DNA from: Gloeopeniophorella convolvens | Taxonomy: Eukaryota > Basidiomycota > Agaricomycetes > Russulales | Direction: 5' to 3' | Assembly: GCA_022496205.1 (NCBI GenBank) | Contig: WTXD01000044.1 | Location: forward strand, 124,001 to 188,000 | Length of the DNA: 64,000 bases | Shown: piece after piece, positions 23,564 through 34,551 of the stretch | How the letters are laid out: each line of letters opens with the position of its first letter | Position numbering within the stretch: position 1 is the first letter of the stretch | The notes under the pieces: generated by a model | Seen by the model: only the letters and a program-made list of their open reading frames with translations | Database searches by the model: none | What the model was told of the DNA's origin: nothing | Made by a program: the position numbers and the translations under genes

Positions 23564-24979
23564 CTAATAATCGCAGCGCGTGGTCGTTGCAGAGATGTGC
23601 TGCACGAGAATGCACGATCCGCAGATGCGCACCGCGTGTAGCATTGAGGCACGGTCGCCGCCATTCGAGGTCGGGTGGAGAAAGCTGCACGTGAAGGAGC
23701 GTGGCGGTGCAGTTGGTGGTGCGAAGGCGGGGATGCGGCCACGCTCTGGTGAGCACGGTGGGGCTGCGAGGTGTGCGTTGGCGGCCGAGGTCGCCATGGA
23801 AGCTCCGTGCGCGATGTTGATATTTGACGTGGTGACGTGGCCGCGTTCGTCAGCACGCGGCGGGGTTTTGGCGCAATGCTCGTCGGTGCGCGCGTTTGAG
23901 GCAGCGGTGGCGGCGTGTGCTGGGACGCAGTCGTTGCCCCTCGGGGTTGACTGGGATAGGCCACACGCGCGGATGCGCGGCGGTGCGACTGATAGTGCAC
24001 GGACGGGGCTGCCGCCTCTGTCCGGGTCGATGTGGCCGTGGACTTCAGAGTACGGCAGTGTGTTGAGGCGCGCGTCAGGTGCAGCCTCGGTCGGAATGGA
24101 AATGCCGCGCGTGGGTGGGTGCAGCGGCGGAAAAGGCGAAGTCTGCGCGCGGACAGGAGCGCCGTCCTCGCTGGTGGTGACGTGGCCATGCCCGTCAGGG
24201 CATAGCGGTGATTCGGAGTGGCGCACGTCGGAGCGCGCAAGGCTAGACTCGAGAGCGGGGGCGCCGTACTCGATAAGGAGAGTGATGCCGTGCTCGTACG
24301 ACCGTGGCTGCGAGACGGATGGCCTGGACGTGTAGATGCGCAGCGGTGCGGAATTGTTGGCCGTTTTGGTGAGGCTACATTCGTCGGGATGCGGCGGCAA
24401 GGTAGGTGCGAGGGCGCTACTGCCGTCCTCGACCAGGGGAACGGTGTCGCACTCGTCGGGGTGTGGCGGCGACTTGGTGATGCCGCGCGCGCGAGGCTGC
24501 GATGGCGGCGGGTCTGAGTGCGAGACTGGGGTGGACACGTCCTCGGTCCCGCAGGCCTTGGTGCCATGCTCTAGCCAGCACAGCGGGGATTCGTGCGCGT
24601 TTGAGCGTGGCGGCGGGGACGGCGAGCGCGACACGAGGGCGGGTTCGCCGTCCTCGGTCTGGAAGGGATTGTCGCGCTCTGACGAGCACGGCGGTGGAGC
24701 GAGTGATGATGGGCGGATGGCGCTGTCGCCCTCGCCTGGGCTGTTGTGGCCGCACTCGCTAGAGCACAGTGGTGGTTCCTTGATGCGCATGAGAGCGCAG
24801 GGTTTCGTGTCGGAGTTGCCGCGCGCTGCATAGCGCAACGGTGGGGACGGTGAGTGAGACACGGGGACAGGGTCGCCGTCCTCGGTCAGGTGAGCACTGC
24901 CACACTCTGACGGGCACGGCTGCGGAATGAGAGGGCTGCGCGCGATAGTACGCGGCGGCGATGTGCTTGAGTGAGACAT
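23564..24979 (-). repeat. degenerate tandem repeat region keeping one long minus-strand frame
   Basis: GC-rich block of diverged units with irregular spacing (about 80-145 bp between copies of the plus-strand core GCCGTCCTCG, at about 24162, 24261, 24421, 24537, 24648, 24868 and 24995). One minus-strand frame stays open over all of it and would give 471 residues from MSHSSTSPPRTIARS at 24979. The protein-level unit is about 36-40 residues: PP-x-CSSE-x-GH, then EDG, then a SPSPP proline patch; for example PPLCSSECGH, PPPCSSERDN, SPLCWLEHGT, SPLCPDGHGH, PPCSPERGR. A second minus frame (23536-24567) and a plus frame (23580-24335) are also long, which is common in GC-rich repeats. It could be a low-complexity protein gene or a non-coding minisatellite. 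No known family fits. Confidence 0.5.
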
Positions 24980-25477
24980 GAGGGCGGCTGTACCGTCTTC
25001 AGTGGTCTCGACCTTGGTGCTACGCCCTGCCGAGCGCAGCGTTGTCGTCGTGGGATGCAGTGGCGTTCTCGGATCGTGCAGGCACTGACACTAAGCAGTG
25101 CGATCCCGCAGATCGTCGTCACCAGCCTGTGCGCCGCATGCTGCCCGCAAGACGATTCGTCTTCTTGAGGTGCCACCGCGTCCGACGCCTACAGCACGAG
25201 GAGCGGCGGCGCGTCAGCGCCCACGTAAGCAGCCCTGCGCCCTACCGTGAGTGTCTCGCTGAGGCTTGAGACGAGCTCTGTGGCATGTACGACGTCCTGC
25301 TCGCGGTGGTGACGTCGGCGCCAGACCGCTCATTGTTCGCAGAGCTTAGAGTCCTTGGCAAGAGCCCGCCGGCTCAGCAGTGCATGCGCCTCCAAGCTCC
25401 GTGCACTTGAACGTACCACGGACACGCCGCACGCGGGGGCAGGCACAGACGCGGTGGCGGGTGCGGGTGTGGGTGCG

Positions 25478-25508
<31 letters not shown>

Positions 25509-26849
25509 GCGATGACAGAGGAGAGGGTAAGGGAGGGGGAGAGTACGGGGGATATCATGGCGAAGGGATAAAGTCGCTGTGTTAGCCAGGAACCGACACA
25601 CAAGACAAACGCATCATTTTTTCTACATCCCGAGCACCCCACGCGCACGCCAACTTGCTATCCTGAAACCAAATCTCTTGCCGGCGCCCCCAGTATGCTA
25701 CAGACAGAGTGAATAAGGAGGGAGTGGCGCAAAATGTGGTGTGGATAGCACACTGAGGGATGCAGAGTGGTTGCAGACGTAAGGCAGGTACCGACAGCGC
25801 AGGCGGGGTGGGGCGTGGAAGCAACTCGGGGACGCAGGGGATACCGGAGGCACACTGGTGATTCGGGATGTGAATAACTGAGTCGGCACAGTGACGGAAG
25901 GGGGGCACAGTAGGGACAATGACGATGACAGCGGTGTGGGGGAAACGGGGAGGTGCATGCCAGGGTTGAGACCCGCAGGCACGTTGTCGGCGAGAGTGAG
26001 AACAGTAGGATATAGTGGGGATTGACACGGACGGTGCCGGTGAAGACAGAAAGTGAAGAGCCTGAGCGAGAATAACGCAAAGTCAATACCGAATTCTGAG
26101 CGTGTTGATATGATTAACCTGTTGTCCACATGAGCTTGAAGTCCGAGGCGTTTGGTTCAAATCTTGGTCTATGCAATATATTTTTTTACCCGCCACCCCT
26201 ACACAATAGCACGTAATTTACCCGCCGGCAGAGCCCGGCGTGGCATGACTTCGCATGACGCGCGTTGCCACGTCGCATTCCCTTGTCTCCATTTCCCTCA
26301 ACCATTTCTCGGTGCTGCCTTTCCCCCGCCCCCTGCTTGCGACACCGCTTGACAGTGTATCGAAACGAAGGTACGCCTGCTGAGCCTCTAGACCGTATTT
26401 TAACTCCGCAGTATTATGTGTACTACCCTTGTGCGCTCGCCACACGACCTCCTTCACAGAGGTGCCTGAGAGGTACGTGCTATCGGTTTCGAGGATATTG
26501 CGAGGCTGCTCTTCATGCTGAGCTGCGTGCATACATATTTTATACACAGACCCCCTGCGCCTGCTCCAACACCCCCCACTGTGCTATGGGTGGGTGGCCT
26601 CAACGTCCGTGTTCGTGTCCCCCATGCGCCGCTCGCTCTCCATGTCGCCGCACTACAGCAAGCTATTGGAGAAGTTGAAGCGCGAAGAGTCGATCCAGAC
26701 AAACCAGTGGAACAGATTTGTGGACTGCCTCACGCACGAGGATGTCGACATGGGTGTGTCGCACGCCCCCAATTATATGCAGTGTGATGTACTGATTGAC
26801 GCAGGCACGTTGCTGCAGCTGAGCTATGCAAGCTTGCATGGTCAAGGAT
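24980..26849. other. gene-poor, pyrimidine/purine-skewed stretch
   Basis: No supported gene in about 1.9 kb. Short simple repeats lie at about 25465-25515 (GGTGCGGGTG units, then GGCGAC units). 25580-26130 is strongly pyrimidine-rich on the minus strand, so three overlapping frames stay open without protein character. 26590-26790 has a frame reading MRRSLSMSPHYSKLLEKLKREES that may be an upstream part of the decayed TBC gene that follows. Confidence 0.4.
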
Positions 26850-27500
26850 TCTGGATTCTAGATGACTTACGCTCGCTGGCGTGGCAGCTGCTCTTGGTGC
26901 ATCCCGGATTGTGTTCCTGTGGCATGCAGAGCTGGGCTTCATTCATGTGCGTAGGGATACCTCCCGCTCACGATACACCTGCACATGTCCATGCTGGAGC
27001 GGAAGCGTAGCGAGTACTAGTCGCTGGTCGAGCTGACCTTTACCAAGAGGAAGGATGGGCTAGACCAGCAGGTGTGACATCAGATCAAGATTGACGTCTC
27101 GCAAATGCGGCCCGGTGTGTGGCTGTAGATGGACGCCATGACGCAGCACGTATGGTGCCCTGCTGCTGCCCTCCCACGGCCCCTGGCTGACCTGTTGCGC
27201 AATGCTTGGAGCGAATCCTGTACATCTGGGTGATCCGCCGCCCCGTGAGCAGGTATGTGCAGGGCATCAGTGACCTCGCGACACCCTTCTCCTAGGTCTT
27301 CCTTTCCTCCTACATCGGTGCGTGTCCTGCCCGCCTTGCCCTCCACTCTGACCCCTGACCCTCCACCCCAGACGCGGACCCCCAAGGACATCAACCTGGC
27401 GATCCTGCCCATGCACATACTCACCGCGGCTGAGGCAGATGCCTCTCGTGCCTGCTCGACGGGATCCAGGACAACTACGTCTCGGCGCAGCCGAGAGCGT
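26850..27500 (+). pseudogene. decayed TBC-domain Rab GTPase-activating protein (Gyp1/TBC1D22-like)
   Basis: Pieces of a TBC domain run in the right order but with stops and frame changes. They are LDDLRSLAWQLLL (26855-26895), then MLERKRSEY (26991-27017) stop SLVELTFTKRKDGLDQQV (27021-27074) stop HQIKIDVSQMRPGVWL stop MDAMTQ. After that come LERILYIWVIRRPVSRYVQGISDLATPF (about 27210-27290), VFLSSYIG, and CLSCLLDGIQDNYVSAQP (about 27445-27495). In-frame stops are TAG 27018-27020, TGA 27075-27077 and TAG 27126-27128. Living relatives have Trp, Trp or Gln at such places and keep IxxDxxRT with the catalytic Arg; here the Arg-finger motif reads IDVSQMRPG. The family is clear and the gene is dead; the N-terminal limit is uncertain. 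Confidence 0.72.
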
Positions 27501-28407
27501 GCACACAACGTCCGCGACAGACATCCTAGGACTATAATACGAGTATACTGTTATGATTGTACCATGTAGTATGTCAATAGATCTAATATCAATATTGTTG
27601 CTTCAATACGATCATCCAGCTGGGCACTAAGTACCCTGGTGTGATGCTACTTTCCTGTGAATACTACTCGGTGTAGGGTCTCTCTGGAGCAGTTGGCTCT
27701 TCATGATATCAGGGATAGTATGTCCTTACGACACATATGCTTGAGAAGCATGAGAGAAGTGTAGTTGTCCCCTAGGTACATTATAATTGGGATGCAATCC
27801 GGTCACAATCCACCACAACCGTGATAAGAGCAATATGAAAGCACGGTTATGCCGTGCGAGGCTCAATTCGCGGTTATGTAAGGTTTTGCGGGGTTACAAC
27901 TGGCCCTAACCTAACAGCGGCCTATTTCGGCCCATTTCGGTGCTCGGCCGGTCGGCGTAACCCGGGGCAATCCCCGCGCCTTTTTTCTGATGCGGGAAAG
28001 GCAATGCATCCGAACGAGTTGGCTGGATCTCGATCTGTGCGCCCATTTGAGCGCCGAGATTTGTACTGCAACACAGCCTCCCGCCCTGTATTCAACCAAA
28101 TCTGGCCCCAGTGCCTCGCTATCGCAATGCAATCCGTCGTGCGCGTGAATGCCGTCGCCACGCTCAGTGCCTCGTCGCTTGCACTGCACACACCGACAAA
28201 AATTCACCCCGCAGGCCGTTCCGCGTGTTTTCAGCCCGCCCCCGACGCTCCTTCTCAGCACAGCTCTCCTTCGAGAAGCATTGACTCACACCCTTCGCGG
28301 ACGCCGAAGCGCAGGCAGCAGAATCCCTTAAATACCGCTTCAGAGCCGGCTCTGAACTTCTCCTCATCTCTTCACTCCCAGACCACACACACCCCACTTG
28401 TAGCGCA
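27501..28407. other. intergenic, no gene seen
   Basis: AT-richer stretch up to about 27850, then the promoter of the DUF6699 gene. An open frame at 27854-28411 (+) has no known motif. TTAAATA at about 28327-28333 may be the TATA element of the following gene. Confidence 0.4.
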
Positions 28408-29352
28408 ATGACCAACCCTTACGTCTGGCCCTACTACCTGCCTCAGCAGCACCCCTACCTTCAGTTCCCCCCGTCGGCGAACACTAGTTCCGGATATCCT
28501 GGGCCCGGACATCGTCACTCACGGTCATGGCAGGGTAGCCCGCACATGTCACCTCCGGTACTGCCCACGCTTCTTCCGGTTGTCGCTGGCCCACCACAGT
28601 TGGTTTCTCCTGTCTACCAGCCTGCCCTCCTCCATCCGGGTTACCCCCAAACCCGCGACCGGCGGCACTCATTCGACGCGTCCTCATACGTCCCGGTCCA
28701 GCCCGCGCCAGCAGCCGCCCCTTGGCCCGCCGCTCCCGCGCCCTACTACACTTACTCGCCCGGCTGGACGTATGCGCCAGTAGAACTGCCGCAACCTCAG
28801 CTGCACAACCTGCTCAATGGTGAAATCATCTCGCAGCACCTGCACATCAATCTAGTCTCTCCCGACTTGGTATTCAGGCGGCGCACGGGACCGAACGCCG
28901 ATCAGCTCGTGACACTACGCGGATACGAGCTCGAGCAGCCCGCGACAAGCCCTCAGATGACGCGCGTGCGCGTCGTGTGCGATGCGATCCCGCAGTGGCC
29001 CGTGGATCTGCAAGTCGTTGGCACAACGCTCACACCGCACCGCCGCCGACGCGCCTCGCTGCCCTTTTTGACTCTCGAGGATATTGTGCATGCCGTCCAC
29101 GCATCACTACACCGCAAGATCTCACATGAGGAGTGGGGCCGCCTGACCATCGAGCAGGAGACGGAGGTCGCACGCGCGTATACTCGGCGGTTCAAGGCGT
29201 CCGGGAACGCGAGGACGGAGCGCGAGCAGCAGGCTGAGGGCGTGAAGCGCATCGACTTCTTGCTGAAGAACACCTGGTTCAAAGGCTTCACATGGCTCGA
29301 GCCTGAGAACGGCGTCGAGCGGCTCAAACTGCTCGTCGGTAAGGAGTGGTGA
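28408..29352 (+). CDS. DUF6699 domain protein
   Basis: Single-exon gene, 314 residues, of a family common in Agaricomycetes and of unknown role. The N-terminal 130 residues are a disordered Pro/Tyr/Ser/Gln-rich region (MTNPYVWPYYLPQQ, HSRSWQGSPHMSPP). The C-terminal domain starts near residue 130 (QLHNLLNGEIISQHLHINL) and continues with PQMTRVRVVCDAIPQWPVDL, LPFLTLEDIVHAVHASLHR, ISHEEWGRL and KRIDFLLKNTWFKGFTW, the conserved DUF6699 pattern of strands with a helix holding HxxLxxxI. No signal peptide or membrane segment. The ATG directly follows a cytosine- and pyrimidine-rich leader (ACTTGTAGCGCAATG). Confidence 0.82.
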   Translation: MTNPYVWPYYLPQQHPYLQFPPSANTSSGYPGPGHRHSRSWQGSPHMSPPVLPTLLPVVAGPPQLVSPVYQPALLHPGYPQTRDRRHSFDASSYVPVQPAPAAAPWPAAPAPYYTYSPGWTYAPVELPQPQLHNLLNGEIISQHLHINLVSPDLVFRRRTGPNADQLVTLRGYELEQPATSPQMTRVRVVCDAIPQWPVDLQVVGTTLTPHRRRRASLPFLTLEDIVHAVHASLHRKISHEEWGRLTIEQETEVARAYTRRFKASGNARTEREQQAEGVKRIDFLLKNTWFKGFTWLEPENGVERLKLLVGKEW

Positions 29353-30317
29353 ATGCACTCCGGACTGCAGCTGCGGCGCAGGAGGCGGAAAGGCCGCGGA
29401 ACGTTTTCTTGGATTGCTTCGGCAGCACAGCGACTGCGGACGCTTTACCACACCTACCAGAAACGTCGGAAATCACAGTAGGGCCCTTGCTTGTCTGACT
29501 GGCGTCCGATTTTGTTGATACTACTTTACTTTTCTCGAAATAGTGGATCAAGCATCTCTGTTGTATCATAGTTTAGTGCATTCATTGTCATCCCCATCTC
29601 TGTCGGGTTGTGTCAGTCTTTGTTCGAGTTGGTGTTGTATGTTCGATGGATGGGAGGAGGCAAATATACCCTTTTTTGTGTGCCTCGTACGACCTGGCGT
29701 ATCTTGTATGTGATGCGGTTTCAGGCAGCGCATTGTGTCTCCGTGTACTGGCATAAGTAAACGCCAAGCAAACGTTCGATATGCAACTGGATCTGAGAGA
29801 AGACACATAGGTCAAATAGTTAAGACCCTAATTCCGATTGTTTGTGTCTCCTCGCCAGATCCTCTCCTTCAGTTCGACTTGCAGGCACAGCCAAGGTGCA
29901 GCACTGTGAGTTTGACGCCAGCGCTTCGGAGCGCCCTCCCGGGCTGCGGAAGCTTAAGTGGGTCCCTGACCTATCAGCATCATTCGTTACAGCAGTGCTA
30001 CATGCGCAGTAAGTTCAACCTTCCTCCCGGATGCATTGCTGGATCCCCCAGAGCATGCCCCGCGGAATCGACTACCGCGCGCGAGCGAACAACTCCACCA
30101 GGTATCATTCTGTGCCACGACGGACTGTGATCCGAAGACTGCCCTCAGCTGCTGGTCGATGACTCAAGCAGGTGAGGTCGAACCAAACGCTGACCGCGTC
30201 GCGCAGCACTCCACTGCTCCGAGCCACGCAGGGCCACACTTCCCGAGTTTGTTCATTGCGGCGTTTGAGCACTCCGCCAGTGCCGACTCCTACCAACGTA
30301 CGCGTACAGTAGGACCA
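29353..30317. other. intergenic, no supported gene
   Basis: No clear gene. A possible start MPRGIDYRARANNST (30055-30101) is followed by a GT donor and could be the first exon of the orphan coding segment next to it, but the middle part could not be joined. Confidence 0.35.
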
Positions 30318-30532
30318 CGAGCACTGCCCAGAAACGCAACAGCAATCCCCCCTGGTCACATGCCCCAACGAGGTAGAGCTCGCAGGGAAGTGGCGGCACA
30401 GGTCCGGCTACGTGGAGCTCCGTCACGTCTTCTCGACTCGTTGGTGGTGGCCGTTTGCGCCCCAGGACGCCACTTGCCGGATGGCGCCGGGGTGGGAAGA
30501 GAAGTTCCCACAGCACCACCACTATCAGGTAC
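30318..30532 (+). CDS. orphan coding-like exon, hypothetical
   Basis: One frame reads DHEHCPETQQQSPLVTCPNE, then ELAGKWRHRSGYVELRHVF, STRWWWPFAPQDATCRMAPG and WEEKFPQHHHYQ before a GTACGC donor. The Trp-rich, non-repetitive composition looks like conserved protein, but I do not recognise the family. No complete gene could be assembled: the upstream AG acceptor and any first exon remain uncertain, and the SUR7-like gene starts only 130 bp downstream on the same strand. It may be an intact small gene or a fragment. Confidence 0.3.
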
Positions 30533-30664
30533 GCCGCCATAAGAGGCTGACCACTGCAAGTTCTATCTGAGGTTGCGCTGCCCACGGACACGGTGGTCCT
30601 AGCAAGGCCTCACCGGCACCCCTCACTGATATCTGGCCAGTTCATCGAGTCGGGCCGCGGCAAA

Positions 30665-31548
30665 ATGGCTTGTTTCTGTCGCCGACGTCACGATGACTAC
30701 GACCACGACCATCACCACCACCACCGCCGGTCCTACCATCACAACCCGCGCCATGCCACCTTCACCGGCTTCTGCCTCTTCGCTGCCTTCGTTCTTTTCC
30801 TCCTAGTCGGACTGTCTCTCCCTATCATCAAGCCGATATACCTGCTACAGGTAGATGCGCGTACATCTTCACTGCAGCCAGAGACGAGCATTGGCACCGA
30901 GCTTCGTTTCGGCGTCTGGGGCTTCTGTGCAACGAGGTGCGCACCACCGCACCACCTGTTCCACCATGACGCATTCTCACGCGTGACTATATAACATTTC
31001 CAGCGATTTGAACAAGCCTACACTCTTCAGCAACACAGGCGACTGTGTCGGCCCACAGCTCGGTTACACGATCGACGACAGCACGATCTCGCTCGTCACG
31101 GACGATACAACTTTCGCGCACCTCGTCCTCAAGGGTCTCACCGTGCTACTTGTGCTGCACCCAATTGCGGCCGGCCTCGCGTTCCTCACTCTCTTCCCTG
31201 TCATCGCCTCGTGCTGCGTGTACCACTTCTTCCCATGGATCATGTCGCTCGTTCTGTCCGTCGTGACCGCGATTATATCCACCATTGTCTTCGCGGCAGA
31301 CCTTGCTCTCGTCATCGTCGCCCGAGACAAGGTCAAGGATCAATCAGTTGTCAATGTGACTGTTGACTTTGGGAATGGTGTGTGGATGGTGCTCGTGGGC
31401 ACGGTTCTCACATGGCTTGCTATGATTATGCTTGCCGCTCGTCTTTGCCGCTGCTGCGGGTACAGGAGGTGAGTTCCCTCGCTACCGTTACCCGCCGCCA
31501 TCCATGGCTAACATTGTCTCATCTTCCAGGAAATATGACAGATACTAA
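30665..31548 (+). CDS. SUR7/PalI (Rim9) family four-TM membrane protein
   Basis: Plasma-membrane protein of the PalI/Rim9 and SUR7 group, which act in ambient-pH sensing or in eisosome/cortical patches. Three exons. A short cytosolic N-terminus is very rich in His and Asp (HDDYDHDHHHHHRRSYHHN). TM1 follows (FTGFCLFAAFVLFLLVGLSL). The extracellular loop contains ELRFGVWGFCATS and the exon-2 part DLNKPTLFSNTGDCVGPQLGY, which fits the family W-G-x-C ... C pattern. Three more TMs are HLVLKGLTVLLVLHPIAAGL, MSLVLSVVTAIISTIVFAAD and GVWMVLVGTVLTWLAMIMLA. The last exon adds RKYDRY and stops at 31546-31548. Start ATG 30665 is chosen because upstream frame sequence shows no homology. Confidence 0.8.
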
Positions 31549-32330
31549 GTGAATGAAGTAGCGAGAAGAATACCCTTGACCGTGCCAGGTTGCGACTGTT
31601 ATACCATAACGGATTTTGTGACGATTTACGACACCTCACGACGACAGACAGTGTATCTAGCCTGCGGGCGACCCGATGCTATCTATATATTCGATCTTAT
31701 TACGCCGCGTTCATGCGCATACGTTCTGGAAGTGACGGGTGCTCAGTCGAGTCCTTCCCGCATGTCAGCCACCCGATGTACTGTCGCCTAGCAGGGCAAT
31801 GGTTGGAAATCCAAGACATTATGCTCACCGAGAGAACGTAGCGTGCTTGTGGCGGTTTGATTTAATGTCCAGGGGCGTATGTAAGAGATGCTCGATGCAG
31901 GCTGATTGACACAGCCGGAAGTACTGCCACGGTGGTTAGTGGCGCAGGTCCTCTTACAGGCCTGAAACTTCTTGGAACTGCTCCTTCGCGGCAAATTAGG
32001 TTCGTCGATGCTGAATGCGGTGGTCAAGAACCACTCCGGCGCCCCGATGAAACCCGATCCAAGGTCGAGTGGCGATCGCGGGGCACATCAGCGTCATCCC
32101 GGTGCTGCAAATGTCTGCGGAGCTCGTTGTGGCGGCGGGGTCGAGTTGATCCGGCCTGTCCCAGGATGCACTGAACAAGCCTAAGGCTGTCAGCGACTCC
32201 GTACCGTCACACTCAGAGTAGCTGCCTTCTGGGTTGCCCGGGTATCTGACATCCTGTGGTGCGGGCTTTGATCATCACTGGGTGGAAGTCACACATTTGT
32301 CCGACGAAAAACTGTGAAATCCTGTTGACA
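31549..32330. other. intergenic, no gene seen
   Basis: No recognised coding content; short frames overlap on both strands. Runs into the AT-rich element at 32331. Confidence 0.4.
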
Positions 32331-32755
32331 TAAGGTAAAATATATCCTCTATCTCTCATACAGAAATACTAATGGGATTTATCTGTAACTTTCCAACAGA
32401 ATCCTTGCTGGAAAAGGAAACCATTATATAGAAATCTGCCTTGTATTTGCTACAGTTCTGTATAGAAAAGATTCTGCATATTTCCAGGGTTTTGTCTGCC
32501 TATGCAATATGTTGGAGAAAGTGTGGAAATCATGGAAATATTCTTAATCTTATCATATTTCCTTCATCTGGCTAGAGTTCTACTATGGTAGGAATACCTT
32601 AACAGAATGTAGTACCTTTCCTTCACAAAATTGTAACAGAGCTTAGGAGAATATCTGTGTTATGCTTGCCTCTTTCACCGCAAAATTACAATATGATAAT
32701 ACAATATATTGTGTAAGTATTTCTGTATAGAGAAACAAGTAATTATTTTGCCTTA
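32331..32755. mobile_element. AT-rich MITE-like element with terminal inverted repeats
   Basis: A 425-bp block much richer in A+T than its surroundings, without coding capacity. The ends are inverted copies. Left arm: TAAGGTAAAATATAT, then ATACAGAAATACT at 32359-32371. Right arm, read on the minus strand from 32755: TAAGGCAAAATAATT, then ATACAGAAATACT. The blocks match 11 of 12 and 13 of 13 at the same spacing, so the TIR is about 40 bp. Each end begins with TA, consistent with the TA target duplication of Tc1/mariner-type elements. It is small, AT-rich and non-autonomous, hence a MITE. Confidence 0.72.
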
Positions 32756-33196
32756 ATTAGCATAATACCATGATTTTTTGGCTGACAATAGTATGGCTTC
32801 CACCCGGTGCATGATGCTGGGTATGGCACTGCATCTATGGTGAACCTGCATCCAGTGTGCTTCGTCATGATACAGTGACCAATCCCCTAGTAGAACCCTC
32901 GAGGCCCATGACATCGAGATGGTGCACATATAGGGAAACAATAGGCCTTTTAAATGGATGGTCATAGCGCCATACACTTTTCGGCTGAACAAAGTCGTAA
33001 CTGTATTGGTGTGTAGCAGTGGGCGATTGTCAGACGTGGACCGATGAGATTGGCGCCCGTTCCGTGTCCTCTCTGAATTATTACGTCATCAATCTCCCCG
33101 CGGACCGGAGCGGCTCCGAGTTTGTCACGGAGGGTCCAATTCCCGCCAAACCGTGTTGACTCTTGACTCCATTCGCCTCTCGTTTCCTTGTTCACC
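32756..33196. other. HUB1 promoter region, no gene seen
   Basis: Between the MITE and the HUB1 ATG. No motif could be assigned with confidence. Confidence 0.4.
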
Positions 33197-33586
33197 ATGG
33201 CCCTCATCGAAGTACGCACGTTTCCTGAATGTATGCACGACAACCATTGACTACTTTCAAACAAGGTAATTGCTAACGATCGTCTGGGACGCAAAGGTTC
33301 GGTCTACCATCCATAAGAATGTCCTCCTTGTTGATTCGTCCTTCTACTAGTGCGCGTCAAGTGCAGCCCAGACGATACTGTGGGCGACCTCAAGAAGCTC
33401 ATAGCTGCGCAGACTGGTACAGACTGGCGTAAGATACAGCTTAAGAAGTGGTGCGTAGTCTGGCCCCAAGTGGCGCTACGGCAGACATGCTGATGCGGAC
33501 ACACACCCAGGTACACCATCTACAAGGATCACATATCGCTCTCCGACTATGAGATCAATGATGGGATGAGTCTCGAGATGTATTGA
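33197..33586 (+). CDS. HUB1: ubiquitin-like modifier HUB1/UBL5
   Basis: Four small exons encode a 73-residue ubiquitin-like protein that binds the spliceosomal factor Snu66 and tunes splice-site choice. The joined product begins [20 protein letters not shown] and continues with [40 protein letters not shown] and [13 protein letters not shown]. Exon junctions (GAA/GTACGC, AAG|G, TGG split) all fit. The family normally ends with two tyrosines (YY) plus one residue; here the frame stops after a single Y (TAT TGA at 33581-33586). The Ile-, Lys- and Asp-rich Snu66-binding face is conserved. Alternative splicing to restore YY was not seen. Confidence 0.9.
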
Positions 33587-34551
33587 CGAGCTGGGTTCTG
33601 CCCACCTGGGCTTTGCGCGGTATGGTGGTGTATCCGCGTGTTTTTTAATGTTGTAACGCATAGTTCGCAAATCTAACGCTTTCAGGCTAACTCTGGCCCC
33701 AGAGCAGATCCGGTATCCTGTCTCGTTGACGCGTTCTCTAAGCTCTTGAAACATAACAGGATCTCTTGGTGCTCAGACATCCATCAGCCCGTGATCATTA
33801 CCCATGAGAAGGCTGCTAAGTTCCTCGGATCCTAACACGACAGCTATTTTCCTTGTCGATCCCTAGACGGGGTGCGACGTACATCCCTTCCATGATCTGG
33901 TGAAGCATGGTCCTCTAATATATCCATATGAGTCTGTAACAACATTCTCCGGGGGATTGGCTCAGCTTCACTCCGTGCCTCTTCTGAAATGATTGAAGGT
34001 CTACGGCGCTTCCAAACATACTATGGAAGGCCAACTGTGTCGCTGTGAGCGATGGTCCATGTATTATCTGACGTCCTTCGGATACAGCTCAACGTTGTGT
34101 CTTTGTGTCTGATGCGTGCACTTGCTATCCGAATCCCCAAACCGTTCAGGTTCAGCTTGGGCCATTTCGCATTCGACAGACAATATTTGGTCATCGTTAT
34201 GCGTCATTCTCGGGGGTGTAGCTGAGACACGCATTCTTACCGAGCGGTAGGAGGCTCTCAGCATTGTGCGGGACCGAGTGTGGCTTTGCCGAGTCGCATA
34301 TAGAAAAATGCAAGAAAAATGTCCATAAAATACGATGATGGTAAATGGACCTAGGTACATGATCCTGAGTATGGTGACTGTTCGACTAGCCTACATGCAA
34401 TGCCTGATGATCCGGAACTAGGACTAGCCACCCCGCCTTCTCAAAGAACAGACGGCGACCTCCTTTCGCGCTTGACACGTCTCGATCTGGACTGTTCGGT
34501 GACCAGACCGGTCAATTCAGCCTATACACATCAGGTGAACATGATCAACTG
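33587..34551. other. intergenic, no gene seen
   Basis: Convergent gap between HUB1 and the DUF7918 gene. About 965 bp with short frames only; no family recognised. Confidence 0.4.

Noticed and set aside
25582..26129. Three overlapping minus frames of about 145 codons
   Set aside because: Pyrimidine-rich strand bias alone keeps them open; no protein features.
26150..26180. GGTTCAAATC, like a tRNA T-loop
   Set aside because: No acceptor stem, D-arm or anticodon stem could be paired around it.
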